Source: JAJVID01 sp035275345 (GTDB lineage Bacteria; Acidobacteriota; Blastocatellia; RBC074). Taken from it: DNA of 64,000 bases. Position 1 is the stretch's first letter. Every line of letters starts with the position of its first letter. The DNA is taken from NCBI GenBank assembly GCA_035275345.1, contig DATEMY010000358.1, positions 1-64,000 of the forward strand, written 5' to 3'. A program made the translations under genes and the position numbers. Under the pieces are notes generated by a model, which was not told the origin of the DNA, searched no databases, and worked only from the letters and a program-made list of their open reading frames with translations. Below, in pieces: positions 11,278-20,310 of the stretch.

Positions 11278-11388
11278 TTAGCGCGCGATGACCAGCGCGC
11301 CTGATCGAATGTTTTTCGCTCCTACGATGTCCGCGTGATCGAAATATCCGCATTCATCGCACAGGAACACATCTCTTCTTAAGGGAGA
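11278..11388 (-). pseudogene. TnpB (IS605 OrfB) C-terminal remnant
   Basis: The minus strand between hypF and hypC encodes about 36 codons ending in TAA at 11278. They read VFLCDECGYFDHADIVGAKN then IRSGALVIAR. This is the end of a TnpB nuclease: the second CxxC of the zinc ribbon, then HADxxxAKNI with the last RuvC aspartate. Nothing of the upstream nuclease remains, because hypC's leader begins there. The insertion apparently occurred between hypF and hypC and later decayed. Confidence 0.6.
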
Positions 11389-11399
11389 AGGTGAAGGAA

Positions 11400-11666
11400 A
11401 TGTGTCTGGCCGTTCCCGGAAAGATCGTCAGCATTGAGGGCGACGACCCGATATTGCGCGACGGAAAAGTGAATTTCGGCGGAGTAGTCAAGCGGGTCAA
11501 TTTAAGCTACGTGCCAGAAGCGAAGATCGGCGATTACGTCGTCGTGCATGTCGGCTTCGCGCTCAGCATAGTTGACGAAGAAGAGGCCAAGCAGGTCTTC
11601 GAATACCTGAAAACGATTGGCGAGTTGAGCGAGATCGAAGGCGAATCGAATTTGGAGCCTGTATGA
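11400..11666 (+). CDS. hypC: hydrogenase assembly chaperone HypC (set 1)
   Basis: 88 aa. The ATG at 11400 is chosen over the GTG at 11391 because HypC must begin Met-Cys: the exposed Cys2 (MCLAVPGK) binds the Fe(CN)2CO group. A purine-rich AAGGGAGAAGG lies upstream. HypC carries the Fe ligand set from the HypD complex to the large-subunit precursor. It shares 4 bp with hypD (ATGA). Confidence 0.93.
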   Translation: MCLAVPGKIVSIEGDDPILRDGKVNFGGVVKRVNLSYVPEAKIGDYVVVHVGFALSIVDEEEAKQVFEYLKTIGELSEIEGESNLEPV

Positions 11667-12796
11667 AATACATTGACGAATACCGCGACGCAAAAATGGC
11701 TGAAGAGTACGCGCATGCCATCGCCGCAGTCGCGACAAAGCCCTGGACGTTGATGGAGGTCTGTGGCGGCCAGACTCATACCATTGTCAAATTCGGCATT
11801 GACGAGCTGCTGCCTGACAAGATCACTTTGGTTCACGGCCCCGGCTGCCCGGTCTGCGTCACGCCGATCGAGCTGATTGACAAGGCCATCGAGATCGCGT
11901 CGCGACCCGATGTCATCTTCTGCTCGTTCGGCGATATGCTCCGCGTGCCGGGAACGCAGAAGGATTTATTTGTCGTGAAGGCCGGAGGCGGAGATGTGCG
12001 CATTGTTTATTCGCCGCTCGATTGCCTGAAGATTGCGCGCGAAAACTCAGGGAAACAGGTCGTCTTCTTCGCGGTCGGGTTTGAAACGACTGCGCCCGCC
12101 AACGCCATGGCCGTTTACCAGGCGCATCAGCATGGCCTCACGAATTTCTCCGTCCTGGTTTCCCACGTGCTCGTGCCTCCGGCGATGGAAGCGATCCTTT
12201 CGTCGCCGTCGAACCGGGTGCGGGGATTCCTGGCGGCGGGCCACGTTTGCACAGTGATGGGTTACGCCGAATACGAGCCGATAGCGGCGAAGTACCGTGT
12301 CCCGATTGTCGTCACCGGCTTTGAACCCCTGGACATATTGATGGGCGTGTTGATGTGTGTGAAGCAACTCGAAGAAGGCCGCGCAGAAGTGGAAAACCAG
12401 TACGCGCGATCAGTCCGACGCGAAGGCAATCGCTACGCTCAACAAATAATCAGTGAAGTCTTTCGCATCACGCCGCGCAACTGGCGCGGTATCGGCGCCA
12501 TTCAGCAGAGCGGCCTGGGCTTGAGCGAGAAGTTCGCGAACTATGACGCCGAAACGCGATTCGGCGTCGCGGATTACGCCGCCGAGGAGCCGGCGGAATG
12601 CATCAGCGGATTGATTCTGCAAGGCGTGAAGAAACCGAATGAATGTTCGGCGTTTGGCAAGCGATGCACGCCAGAATATCCGCTTGGCGCGCCGATGGTG
12701 TCGAACGAAGGCGCGTGCGCGGCTTATCACCGCTACCGCAAGATCCAGGCCGCTGTGAACATTGAGCGGAACGCGGCGCAGGCGAGGGAGGCTTGA
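11663..12796 (+). CDS. hypD: Fe-ligand assembly protein HypD (set 1)
   Basis: 377 aa scaffold on which Fe receives CN and CO. Conserved motifs: MEVCGGQTH near residue 32, HGPGCPVC near 57, TTAPA, and C-terminal cluster cysteines (CISG, NECSAFGKRCTPEYPLG, GACAAY). It should carry one [4Fe-4S] cluster and act with HypC and HypE. It overlaps hypC by 4 bp and ends 3 bp before hypE. Confidence 0.94.
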   Translation: MKYIDEYRDAKMAEEYAHAIAAVATKPWTLMEVCGGQTHTIVKFGIDELLPDKITLVHGPGCPVCVTPIELIDKAIEIASRPDVIFCSFGDMLRVPGTQKDLFVVKAGGGDVRIVYSPLDCLKIARENSGKQVVFFAVGFETTAPANAMAVYQAHQHGLTNFSVLVSHVLVPPAMEAILSSPSNRVRGFLAAGHVCTVMGYAEYEPIAAKYRVPIVVTGFEPLDILMGVLMCVKQLEEGRAEVENQYARSVRREGNRYAQQIISEVFRITPRNWRGIGAIQQSGLGLSEKFANYDAETRFGVADYAAEEPAECISGLILQGVKKPNECSAFGKRCTPEYPLGAPMVSNEGACAAYHRYRKIQAAVNIERNAAQAREA

Positions 12797-12799
12797 CCC

Positions 12800-13855
12800 A
12801 TGAGCGTCCTGAAAGATTTCAACCAAATCTGCCCGATTCCGATTGGGCAATACCCTCAGGTGACGCTTGCCCACGGGGGAGGCGGCAGACTGATGCATCA
12901 GCTCGTCGAGCGGATGTTCATGCCAGCGTTTTCGAACCCGTTGCTCAGCGCGCGGCACGACGGGGCGACGTTCAGCGTCAATGGGTCGAGGCTCGCCTTC
13001 ACGACCGATTCTTACGTGGTCAGCCCGCTCTTCTTTCCTGGCGGGAACATCGGCGCCCTGGCGGTCAACGGCACAGTCAACGACCTGGCGATGTGCGGCG
13101 CGCGGCCGCTCTACCTGAGCGCTGGGTTCATCCTCGAAGAGGGATTGCCGATGGAGACGCTCTGGAGCGTCGTTCAGTCGATGCGTTGCGCAGCCGACGA
13201 GGCGCGCGTCCAGCTGGTCACCGGTGACACTAAGGTCGTGGACAAGGGCAAAGGCGACGGCATCTTCATCAACACCGCCGGAGTCGGCGTGGTCGAACAC
13301 GATCTTTCCATTTCGCCTGCGAGCGTGCGGCCCGGCGACGCGGTTTTGCTGAGCGGCGACCTGGGCCGTCACGGCATAGCGATTATGGCAGAGCGCGAAG
13401 GGCTGGCGTTTGAGAGCGCGATTGAGAGCGATTGCGCGCCGCTCGGCGACCTGGTGATGAGGCTGATCGACGCGAAGATTGAGATTCTTTGCCTGCGCGA
13501 TCTGACTCGCGGAGGGTTGGCGAGCGCGTTGGTGGAGATCGCCGAAGCGGCGAAGGTCCAGATCAGGATCGATGAAAACTCAATTCCGGTTCGCGAAGAC
13601 GTGCGAGGCGCGTGTGAGATCCTGGGCTTCGACCCGCTCTACCTGGCGAACGAAGGAAGGTTCGTGGCGTTTATCGCCGCGCCAGACGCTGACCGCGCCC
13701 TGGACATTTTGAGATCACATCCGTTGGGCGATGGCTCTTGCCTGATCGGAAAGGTTACGAATGACTCTCCGCCTGCAGTGGTAATGAAAAGCAGGATCGG
13801 CGCCACGCGCATTATTGATATGTTCAGCGGCGAGCAACTGCCGCGCATCTGCTGA
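12800..13855 (+). CDS. hypE: thiocarbamoyl dehydratase HypE (set 1)
   Basis: 351 aa PurM-like ATPase. N-terminal AHGGGGRLMHQL, core TTDSYVVSPLFFPGG and GDTKVVDKG, C-terminus EQLPRIC. The terminal Cys accepts the carbamoyl group from HypF and is dehydrated to a thiocyanate that donates CN to HypCD. It is the last gene of hydrogenase operon 1 and is followed by a stem-loop at 13877-13896. Confidence 0.94.
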   Translation: MSVLKDFNQICPIPIGQYPQVTLAHGGGGRLMHQLVERMFMPAFSNPLLSARHDGATFSVNGSRLAFTTDSYVVSPLFFPGGNIGALAVNGTVNDLAMCGARPLYLSAGFILEEGLPMETLWSVVQSMRCAADEARVQLVTGDTKVVDKGKGDGIFINTAGVGVVEHDLSISPASVRPGDAVLLSGDLGRHGIAIMAEREGLAFESAIESDCAPLGDLVMRLIDAKIEILCLRDLTRGGLASALVEIAEAAKVQIRIDENSIPVREDVRGACEILGFDPLYLANEGRFVAFIAAPDADRALDILRSHPLGDGSCLIGKVTNDSPPAVVMKSRIGATRIIDMFSGEQLPRIC

Positions 13856-13876
13856 ATTGGTTAGCAAATCAGTCAT

Positions 13877-13896
13877 TCCGGAGCGGCGGCTCCGGA
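13877..13896 (+). terminator. stem-loop after hypE (set 1)
   Basis: TCCGGAGC-GGCG-GCTCCGGA forms a perfect 8-bp GC-rich stem 22 bp after the hypE stop. There is no T tract, so it may be a processing or transcript-stabilising hairpin rather than an intrinsic terminator. Confidence 0.4.
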
Positions 13897-14504
13897 TCAC
13901 CCCTCGTCGCCCTGCGCGCAGGAACGCGGCGCGCGAAGAGGGCGACGCCGAGTAGCGACAGCGCATTGGCGGCCACGACCTCAATGTCCGGGTCGGTTCC
14001 AGCGCGTTAACCTGCAAGCGCCGGCTAGCGCCCGATACCGACAAAGTAGCTCAGCTTTGTTTCACCAGTAATTTTCGGCGACTCAGTACAGAATGGTACG
14101 GAAAAGTCATCTTCATATCTGATATCGTCTTAATTCTCCCTTCACTCTCCAGGCCATGGACTGCTTGAATCAAGCAACGTGACAGGCGCTGGCGCATGGC
14201 TCGCCTCGTCATTTTGTGCGCGGACCATGGAGTGAGCTCATGCAAATTCCGTAAGCCGCGGCGTCAAGCGAGGTCTCAAGACCAATCAATCCCGTAACTC
14301 CCGACATTTCATCGTAGATAGCTCACCGATAGCGAGATCCTGGCGGTTCATTTATGACTTCCTTATGGCTTAACTGACAAGGTTCGCGGCGAGACTTTAA
14401 GGCGGGATATGGCGTAATGGGACGGGCGAGCGTCCGAAGATCCGGGCGAGCGTCCGAAGATCAATGACTCTGTCCACGCGGACGGGAGCAATCTGAGAGC
14501 GGTA
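13897..14504. other. intergenic region between hyp set 1 and the act operon
   Basis: About 600 bp without a supported gene. An inverted repeat CGTCGCCCT/AGGGCGACG (13905-13913, 13939-13947) sits near the left end. Its minus strand stays open as the readable string GTDPDIEVVAANALSLLG, which may be a gene scrap but cannot be named. A 20-bp tandem duplication lies at 14423-14462. No confident promoter for actA was found. Confidence 0.3.
14423..14462 (+). repeat. 20-bp perfect tandem duplication before actA
   Basis: The unit CGGGCGAGCGTCCGAAGATC occurs twice in a row, ending 42 bp before the actA start codon. It could be a duplicated operator or a slippage product. Confidence 0.6.
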
Positions 14505-15167
14505 GTGCCCCAAATTTTTCATCGCAGCGCGAATACGATTTCCAAAGCGAGCATTTACGGCGCGATCTTCATTCTCGCCGGCGTCGCCTGGGCGCTCGCC
14601 GAAATCCAACGCTCGCCCTACAACACGCGGGCCTTCGTAGCGCGCCGGCAGCCCGTGCAGTTCTCTCACAAGCACCACGCCGGCGACGACGGCATTGATT
14701 GCCGGTATTGCCACACGACGGTCGAGACTTCTTCGTTCGCCGGAATCCCGCCGACCGCGACCTGTATGAATTGCCACTCGCAGCTTTTCGCCAACAGCCA
14801 GGCGCTGGCGCTTGTGCGCGAAAGCTTCAGGACCGGCAGACCGATCGAATGGACTCGCGTCCACGACCTGCCCGAATTCGTTTATTTCAACCACAGCATC
14901 CACGTCAACAAAGGCGTCGGCTGTTCGACATGCCACGGGCGCGTAGATGAGATGCCGTTGATGTGGAATGTCGCGTCGCTGCACATGGAATGGTGTCTGG
15001 AATGTCACCGCAACCCTGCCAAATACATCAGGCCGCGCGAGCAGGTTGTCAACATGGACTGGCCGCCGCCCGGTTACGACCAGATGACCGAGGGAAAAAG
15101 GCTGATGAAGCGATACAACATCGATTCCGTCGAGGCGATCACCAACTGCTCGACCTGTCACCGTTGA
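14505..15167 (+). CDS. actA: alternative complex III pentahaem cytochrome c (ActA)
   Basis: 220 aa, GTG start. An uncleaved N-terminal membrane anchor (about residues 15-32, IYGAIFILAGVAWALAE) is followed by five CxxCH haem sites: CRYCH, CMNCH, CSTCH, CLECH and a C-terminal CSTCH. Membrane-tethered multihaem ActA carries electrons from the quinol-oxidising core of ACIII to downstream cytochromes. It is the first gene of the act-cox operon and lies 10 bp from actB. Confidence 0.92.
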   Translation: MPQIFHRSANTISKASIYGAIFILAGVAWALAEIQRSPYNTRAFVARRQPVQFSHKHHAGDDGIDCRYCHTTVETSSFAGIPPTATCMNCHSQLFANSQALALVRESFRTGRPIEWTRVHDLPEFVYFNHSIHVNKGVGCSTCHGRVDEMPLMWNVASLHMEWCLECHRNPAKYIRPREQVVNMDWPPPGYDQMTEGKRLMKRYNIDSVEAITNCSTCHR

Positions 15168-15177
15168 GGGATTGCCG

Positions 15178-18100
15178 ATGACCGCGAAAGCCAGGGAAAT
15201 GGATATTGCGGCGCTCCGCGCGCGGCTCGCGGAGTCGCATGGCAAGGAGTATTGGCGCAGCCTGGAAGAACTGGCCGAGTCCGAAGCCTTCCAGGAATCG
15301 CTGCGGCGTGAATTTCCGAACGGCGCCGAGGAATGGAACGGCGTAATTGACCGCCGCCATTTTCTGCGACTGATGGGCGCGTCGTTGGCGCTCGCGGGAT
15401 TGACGGCCTGCACGCGCCAGCCGGCCGAGACCATCGTGCCATATGTGTATCCGGCCGTAGATATCACGCCGGGCCGGCCACTCTATTTCGCGACGGCGAT
15501 GCCGATGGGCGGCGCGGCCGAGGGATTGTTAGTCGAAAGCCACGAAGGGCGTCCGACCAAGATCGAGGGCAACCCGAACCACCCGGCCAGCCTTGGCGCG
15601 ACTAGCCTGTTCGCTCAGGCCTCTGTGCTGACGCTCTACAACCCCGATCGCGCGCGCACCATCACCAACCTCGGAGAGATCCTCTCCTGGGACGCGTTCA
15701 CCACTGATCTCCAGCGATCGCTCGCTGAAAAGCGCGCCGGCCAGGGCGCCGGATTGCGCATCCTGACCGGGAGCGTCTCTTCGCCAACACTCATCAATCA
15801 GATCAAAACGCTGGGCGCCGGATTACCGGCGGCGAAGTGGCATCAATACGAACCAGTCAATCAAGACAACGCGCAGGCCGGCGCCCGGATGGCGTTCGGC
15901 GAATCGGTCAATACGATCTACCGCTTCGAGAATGCCGACGTGATTCTCTCGCTCGACGCCGATTTCCTTGCCTGCGGGCAGGCGAGCCTTCGTTACGCGC
16001 GCGAATTCGCTGGCCGTCGCCGCCTTCTCGACGGCGATCGAGAGATGAACCGGCTCTACGTTGTCGAGGGTTCGATGACTAACACGGGCGCGGTCGCCGA
16101 CCACCGCTTTCCGCTGCGGCCGAGCGAAATCGAAAGCTTCGCGCGAGAGGTCGCCGCCAACCTTGGCATCCAGGCCGGAGGGCAGGCCGGAGGACGAGCC
16201 GGAGGGCGGCCGGGCGACGCGCAGACGAAATGGCGGAATTGGGCCGAGCCGATCGCGCTTGACCTTCAAAAGCGCCACGGCAGGAGCCTGGTCATCGCGG
16301 GCGATTCGCAGCCGCCCGCCGTTCACGCGCTCGCGCACGTCATGAATCAATCGCTCGGTAATGCCGGCGTCACGGTCGTCTACGTCGCGCCGGTCGAAGC
16401 CAATCAGGTTAATCAGACACAATCGCTCGGCGAACTGGCGCGCGATATGGACGCCGGTCAAGTCGATCTGCTGGTTATCGTCGGCTGCAACCCGGTCTAC
16501 GACGCGCCTGTCGACCTGAAATTCGCCGAGCGCATGTCGAAGGTCGGGACGCGTATCCACCTCAGCCTGTTCCACGACGAGACCTCGGAACTTTGTCACT
16601 GGCACGTCCCAGAATCGCACTACCTGGAGACGTGGAGCGACGCGAGCGCTTACGACGGCACGGTGACGATCATCCAGCCGCTGATCGCGCCGCTCTACGA
16701 AAGCAAATCGGCGCACGAACTGCTGGCGGCCCTGTCAGGGCGGCCTCAACAATCGGGCTACGAGATCGTGCGCGACTTTTGGATGGAACAGCGCGGAGCA
16801 AAGGCGCAGCCTGCGCAGACGCCGCCGCCGATACCGGACCGGGCGCAAAATGAACAGGAGGCGGCTCAGGTCATAACGCAACTCCAGGCGAGACCTCAAC
16901 CGACGGCCTTCGACCAATGGTGGCAGGATGTGTTGAGAACAGGCGTAGCGCCGGACACGGCGTTCCATCCGAAACCGGTTTCAGCGAAAACCGGCTGGCT
17001 GAATCAGAGCGCCGCGCCGACGGCATCCAATCCATCCAGCCAGTCTAATCCGTCTGGCGGTCAGGACTCGCTCGAAATCATTTTCCGCGCAGATCCGTCG
17101 ATTTACGACGGGCGCTTCGCGCATAACGGCTGGCTGCAGGAACTGCCCAAGCCTCTCACCAAAATCGCCTGGGGCAACGCGGTCGAGATCAGCCCCACGA
17201 CGGCGGAACGATACGGCCTGAGTTATGAGCTTGCGTGGCGCGGCGGCGAGCACGGCCAGGCGCTGGTCGACATCGTCGAGCTACAATACCTGGGGCGCAA
17301 ACTGCTCGCGCCAGTCTGGATCACGCCCGGCCATGCCGACGGCTGCGCGACGGTCCATCTGGGCTACGGGCGTGCGCGAGGCGGCGGCGTAGGCTCCGGC
17401 GTCGGTTTCAACGCCTACGCGATCCGCACCTCCGACGCGCAGTGGTTCGGACAGGGTTTGACGATCCGCAAGACGGGCCAGCGCCAGCCCGTGGCCACGA
17501 CACAGCTTCACTACACAATGCAAGGGCGCGCTCTGGCGCGCTCCGCCACGCTCGACGAGTTCCGTCATCGTCCTAACTTCGCGCGCGAGGAAGACCCGCC
17601 GCCGGACAAATCGCTCTATCCAGAATGGCCGTACAACAGCTACTCGTGGGGCATGACGATCGATCTGAACGCCTGCGTCGGCTGCAACGCCTGCGTCGTC
17701 GCCTGCCAGGCCGAAAACAACATCCCGGTCGTCGGCGAGCAAGAGGTGATGCACGGGCGAGAGATGCATTGGCTGCGCATTGACCGCTATTACTCGGGCG
17801 CGCTCGACCGTCCCGAAACATACTTTCAACCTGTCCCCTGCATGCAATGCGAGAAGGCGCCGTGCGAACTGGTCTGCCCTGTAGGCGCGACATTGCACAG
17901 CTCCGAGGGCTTGAACGATCAGGTCTACAACCGCTGCGTCGGCACGCGCTACTGCTCGAACAACTGCCCGTACAAGGTCCGCCGCTTCAACTTTTTCCTC
18001 TACCCGGATTGGAACACGCCGCAACTGAAGATGCAGCGCAACCCCGACGTGAGCGTGCGCTCGCGCGGCGTGATGGAGAAATGCACTTACTGCGTGCAGC

Positions 18101-18378
18101 GCATCCAGGAAGCGAAGATCACCGCCGAAAAGGAAGAGCGCAAGGTGCGAGACGGCGAGATCAAGACGGCCTGCCAGCAAGCCTGTCCAGCAGAGGCGAT
18201 CGTCTTCGGAGACATCAACGACAAGTCTAGCCGCGTGGCGAGGCTCAAACAAGAGCCGCGCAATTACGCCATGCTCGCCGAACTCAATACGCGCCCGCGC
18301 ACAACCTATCTGGCGGCTGTGCGCAACCCAAATCCGGAGATCGAATCAGAGGAGGCCGGACCCGATGGCCGTGGATGA
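15178..18378 (+). CDS. actB: alternative complex III fused molybdopterin-like/FeS subunit (ActB)
   Basis: 1066 aa; start at 15178 because GAGGG precedes that ATG. Near the N-terminus RRHFLRLMGASLALAG followed by TAC is a Tat signal with a lipobox-like Cys. The long N-terminal part resembles a molybdopterin oxidoreductase that has lost its cofactor (the ActB1 half). The C-terminal part (from about 820) is a ferredoxin-like subunit with four Cys groups: CVGCNACVVACQ, CMQCEKAPCELVCP, CVGTRYCSNNCP, CTYC/CQQACP. A Gly-rich tandem stretch (GGQAGGRAGGRPG) near residue 335 is a local oddity. Confidence 0.92.
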   Translation: MTAKAREMDIAALRARLAESHGKEYWRSLEELAESEAFQESLRREFPNGAEEWNGVIDRRHFLRLMGASLALAGLTACTRQPAETIVPYVYPAVDITPGRPLYFATAMPMGGAAEGLLVESHEGRPTKIEGNPNHPASLGATSLFAQASVLTLYNPDRARTITNLGEILSWDAFTTDLQRSLAEKRAGQGAGLRILTGSVSSPTLINQIKTLGAGLPAAKWHQYEPVNQDNAQAGARMAFGESVNTIYRFENADVILSLDADFLACGQASLRYAREFAGRRRLLDGDREMNRLYVVEGSMTNTGAVADHRFPLRPSEIESFAREVAANLGIQAGGQAGGRAGGRPGDAQTKWRNWAEPIALDLQKRHGRSLVIAGDSQPPAVHALAHVMNQSLGNAGVTVVYVAPVEANQVNQTQSLGELARDMDAGQVDLLVIVGCNPVYDAPVDLKFAERMSKVGTRIHLSLFHDETSELCHWHVPESHYLETWSDASAYDGTVTIIQPLIAPLYESKSAHELLAALSGRPQQSGYEIVRDFWMEQRGAKAQPAQTPPPIPDRAQNEQEAAQVITQLQARPQPTAFDQWWQDVLRTGVAPDTAFHPKPVSAKTGWLNQSAAPTASNPSSQSNPSGGQDSLEIIFRADPSIYDGRFAHNGWLQELPKPLTKIAWGNAVEISPTTAERYGLSYELAWRGGEHGQALVDIVELQYLGRKLLAPVWITPGHADGCATVHLGYGRARGGGVGSGVGFNAYAIRTSDAQWFGQGLTIRKTGQRQPVATTQLHYTMQGRALARSATLDEFRHRPNFAREEDPPPDKSLYPEWPYNSYSWGMTIDLNACVGCNACVVACQAENNIPVVGEQEVMHGREMHWLRIDRYYSGALDRPETYFQPVPCMQCEKAPCELVCPVGATLHSSEGLNDQVYNRCVGTRYCSNNCPYKVRRFNFFLYPDWNTPQLKMQRNPDVSVRSRGVMEKCTYCVQRIQEAKITAEKEERKVRDGEIKTACQQACPAEAIVFGDINDKSSRVARLKQEPRNYAMLAELNTRPRTTYLAAVRNPNPEIESEEAGPDGRG
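16171..16215 (+). repeat. 12-bp minisatellite inside actB
   Basis: About three imperfect copies of a 12-bp unit (GCCGGAGGRCRG type) encode the Gly-Gly-Arg/Gln-Ala stretch of ActB. The copies keep the reading frame. Confidence 0.5.
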
Positions 18379-19771
18379 GCTGCCGCCCAAAGTCGTCAAC
18401 CGCGAGCCGGACATTCCGCCGGTGATCGGCCCCGGCCACAGCTTCGCGTCGATCACCGACAAAATCAGCTCGATCGTCTTATCGCGCCGCACGCCGCCCG
18501 GATGGGTCGCGGGCTTCGCTCTCGCCTTCCTGCTGGTGATGATGCTCGGCTTCGCCGTAGGTTATCTGCTGATCAGAGGCGTGGGCATCTGGGGCATCGA
18601 CATCCCCGTGGCGTGGGGATTCGCCATCGTCAACTTCGTCTGGTGGATCGGGATCGGGCACGCTGGCACGCTGATCTCGGCGATCCTGCTCCTGCTTAAC
18701 CAGAAATGGCGCACCTCGATCAACCGTTTCGCCGAGGCGATGACGCTTTTCGCCGTGGCCTGCGCGGGAATGTTCCCGCTGCTGCACTTGGGACGCCCGT
18801 GGCTGTTCTATTGGCTGTTTCCCTATCCGAACATAATGAACGTGCAGCCGCAATTCCGGAGCCCGCTGGTCTGGGACGTCTTCGCGGTCTCGACCTATTT
18901 CACCGTCTCACTGGTCTTCTGGTTCGTAGGGCTGGTCCCCGACCTGGCGACGCTGCGCGATCGTGCGCGATCTCACGCGGGGCGGATCGTATACGGGATG
19001 CTGGCAATGGGGTGGCGCGGTTCGGCGCGGCATTGGAAGCGTTACGAGGTCGCTTACCTGCTGCTGGCCGGACTGGCCACGCCGCTGGTGGTTTCTGTTC
19101 ACACGGTGGTCAGCTTCGACTTCACGATCGCGATACTGCCCGGATGGCATTCGACCATCTTTCCGCCCTACTTCGTCGCGGGCGCGATCTTTTCGGGCTT
19201 CGCGATGGTGCTGACGATCGCCGTCCCGCTGCGCAGGTTCTACGGCCTGGAAGATTTCATCACGCTGCGCCACCTGGACAACTGCGGCAAGGTGATGCTG
19301 GCCACGGGGCTGATCGTCGCCTACGGCTACATGTGCGAGATTTTTCTCTCCTGGTACAGCAAGGACAAGTTCGAGTGGTTTATGACGCGGAACCGGATAT
19401 TCGGGCCGTACTGGATGGTCTTCTGGAGCGTGATGGCGCTCAACGTCGCCGTTCCGCAACTGCTCTGGTCTCGGCGCGTCCGGCGCAGCGCGGCGGCGCT
19501 GTTTCTGGTCTCGTTGGCGATCAACATCGGGATGTGGCTAGAGCGATACATGATCGTGATCACCAGTTTGAGCCGCGATTTTATGCCCTCGGCGTGGGGG
19601 CAGTACGCCGCGACGGTGTGGGATTACGCGGTTTTCGCGGGAACCATCGGCTTCTTCGTCGCGATGATGTTTCTGTTCTTGCGGTTCCTGCCGGCGATCT
19701 CCATCGCGGAGATGCGCACGTTGTTGCCGCAGGCCGAAGTCAAAGAAGAAGAAGAGGAGGTACCGGCGTGA
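18365..19771 (+). CDS. actC: alternative complex III membrane subunit ActC (NrfD family)
   Basis: 468 aa polytopic protein with about ten hydrophobic segments, e.g. WVAGFALAFLLVMMLGFAVG near the start. It carries the NrfD-type quinol-binding core and works as the quinol-oxidising membrane subunit with ActF. It ends in a Glu-rich tail. It starts 14 bp inside actB and shares 4 bp (GTGA) with actD, so the operon is tightly coupled. Confidence 0.92.
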   Translation: MAVDELPPKVVNREPDIPPVIGPGHSFASITDKISSIVLSRRTPPGWVAGFALAFLLVMMLGFAVGYLLIRGVGIWGIDIPVAWGFAIVNFVWWIGIGHAGTLISAILLLLNQKWRTSINRFAEAMTLFAVACAGMFPLLHLGRPWLFYWLFPYPNIMNVQPQFRSPLVWDVFAVSTYFTVSLVFWFVGLVPDLATLRDRARSHAGRIVYGMLAMGWRGSARHWKRYEVAYLLLAGLATPLVVSVHTVVSFDFTIAILPGWHSTIFPPYFVAGAIFSGFAMVLTIAVPLRRFYGLEDFITLRHLDNCGKVMLATGLIVAYGYMCEIFLSWYSKDKFEWFMTRNRIFGPYWMVFWSVMALNVAVPQLLWSRRVRRSAAALFLVSLAINIGMWLERYMIVITSLSRDFMPSAWGQYAATVWDYAVFAGTIGFFVAMMFLFLRFLPAISIAEMRTLLPQAEVKEEEEEVPA

Positions 19772-20310
19772 GGAGGCGCAAGCCGCGTTATTACGGCCTG
19801 ATGGCCGAATTCGACAGCCCGACGGCGGTCGTCGACGCGACCCGGCGCGCTTACGCGGAAGGCTACCGCCGAATGGACGCTTACACGCCGTTCCCGGTCG
19901 AAGGCCTGGCCGAGGAGATGCGCTTCCACCACACGCGGGTGCCGTTGATCGTGCTGCTGGGAGGCCTGGCCGGATGCCTGGGCGGGTATTTTTTGCAGTA
20001 CTGGATCGCGGCGATCTACTGGCCGCTGAACATCGCCGGCCGGCCGCTCAACAGTTGGCCTATGTTCATTCCGGTGACCTTTGAATTGACGGTGCTGGCG
20101 GCGGCGCTCTCGGCGTTGTTAGGAATGTTGGCGCTGAACGGATTGCCGCACCCCTATCACCCGGTCTTCAACGTCCCGCGCTTCGCGCTGGCGTCGCAGG
20201 ATCGCTTCTTCCTGTGCATCGAGGCGAGCGATCCGCGATTCGACCGCGCGGCGACGCGGGATTTTCTGGAGAGTCTGTCGCCACGGGAGGTGAGCGATGT
20301 CGAGAGTTAA
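19768..20310 (+). CDS. actD: alternative complex III membrane subunit ActD (DUF3341)
   Basis: 180 aa. The GTG at 19768 overlaps the actC stop (GTGA) and is preceded by GAGGAGG 7 nt upstream; the same frame is open upstream but that is the shadow of actC. It begins RRRKPRYYGLMAEFDSPTA, the typical DUF3341 start, followed by two membrane hairpin segments (LIVLLGGLAGCLGGYFLQYW and FELTVLAAALSALLGMLAL). Part of the quinol:cytochrome c oxidoreductase. Confidence 0.9.
   Translation: MRRRKPRYYGLMAEFDSPTAVVDATRRAYAEGYRRMDAYTPFPVEGLAEEMRFHHTRVPLIVLLGGLAGCLGGYFLQYWIAAIYWPLNIAGRPLNSWPMFIPVTFELTVLAAALSALLGMLALNGLPHPYHPVFNVPRFALASQDRFFLCIEASDPRFDRAATRDFLESLSPREVSDVES

Noticed and set aside
14051..14245. 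64-codon minus-strand frame in the hypE-actA gap
   Set aside because: No start signal, no recognisable domain; treated as intergenic.
18706..19767. Open + frame upstream of actD within actC
   Set aside because: It reads Arg/Ala-rich shadow sequence; actD starts at the GTG 19768 with GAGGAGG and the actC stop overlap.
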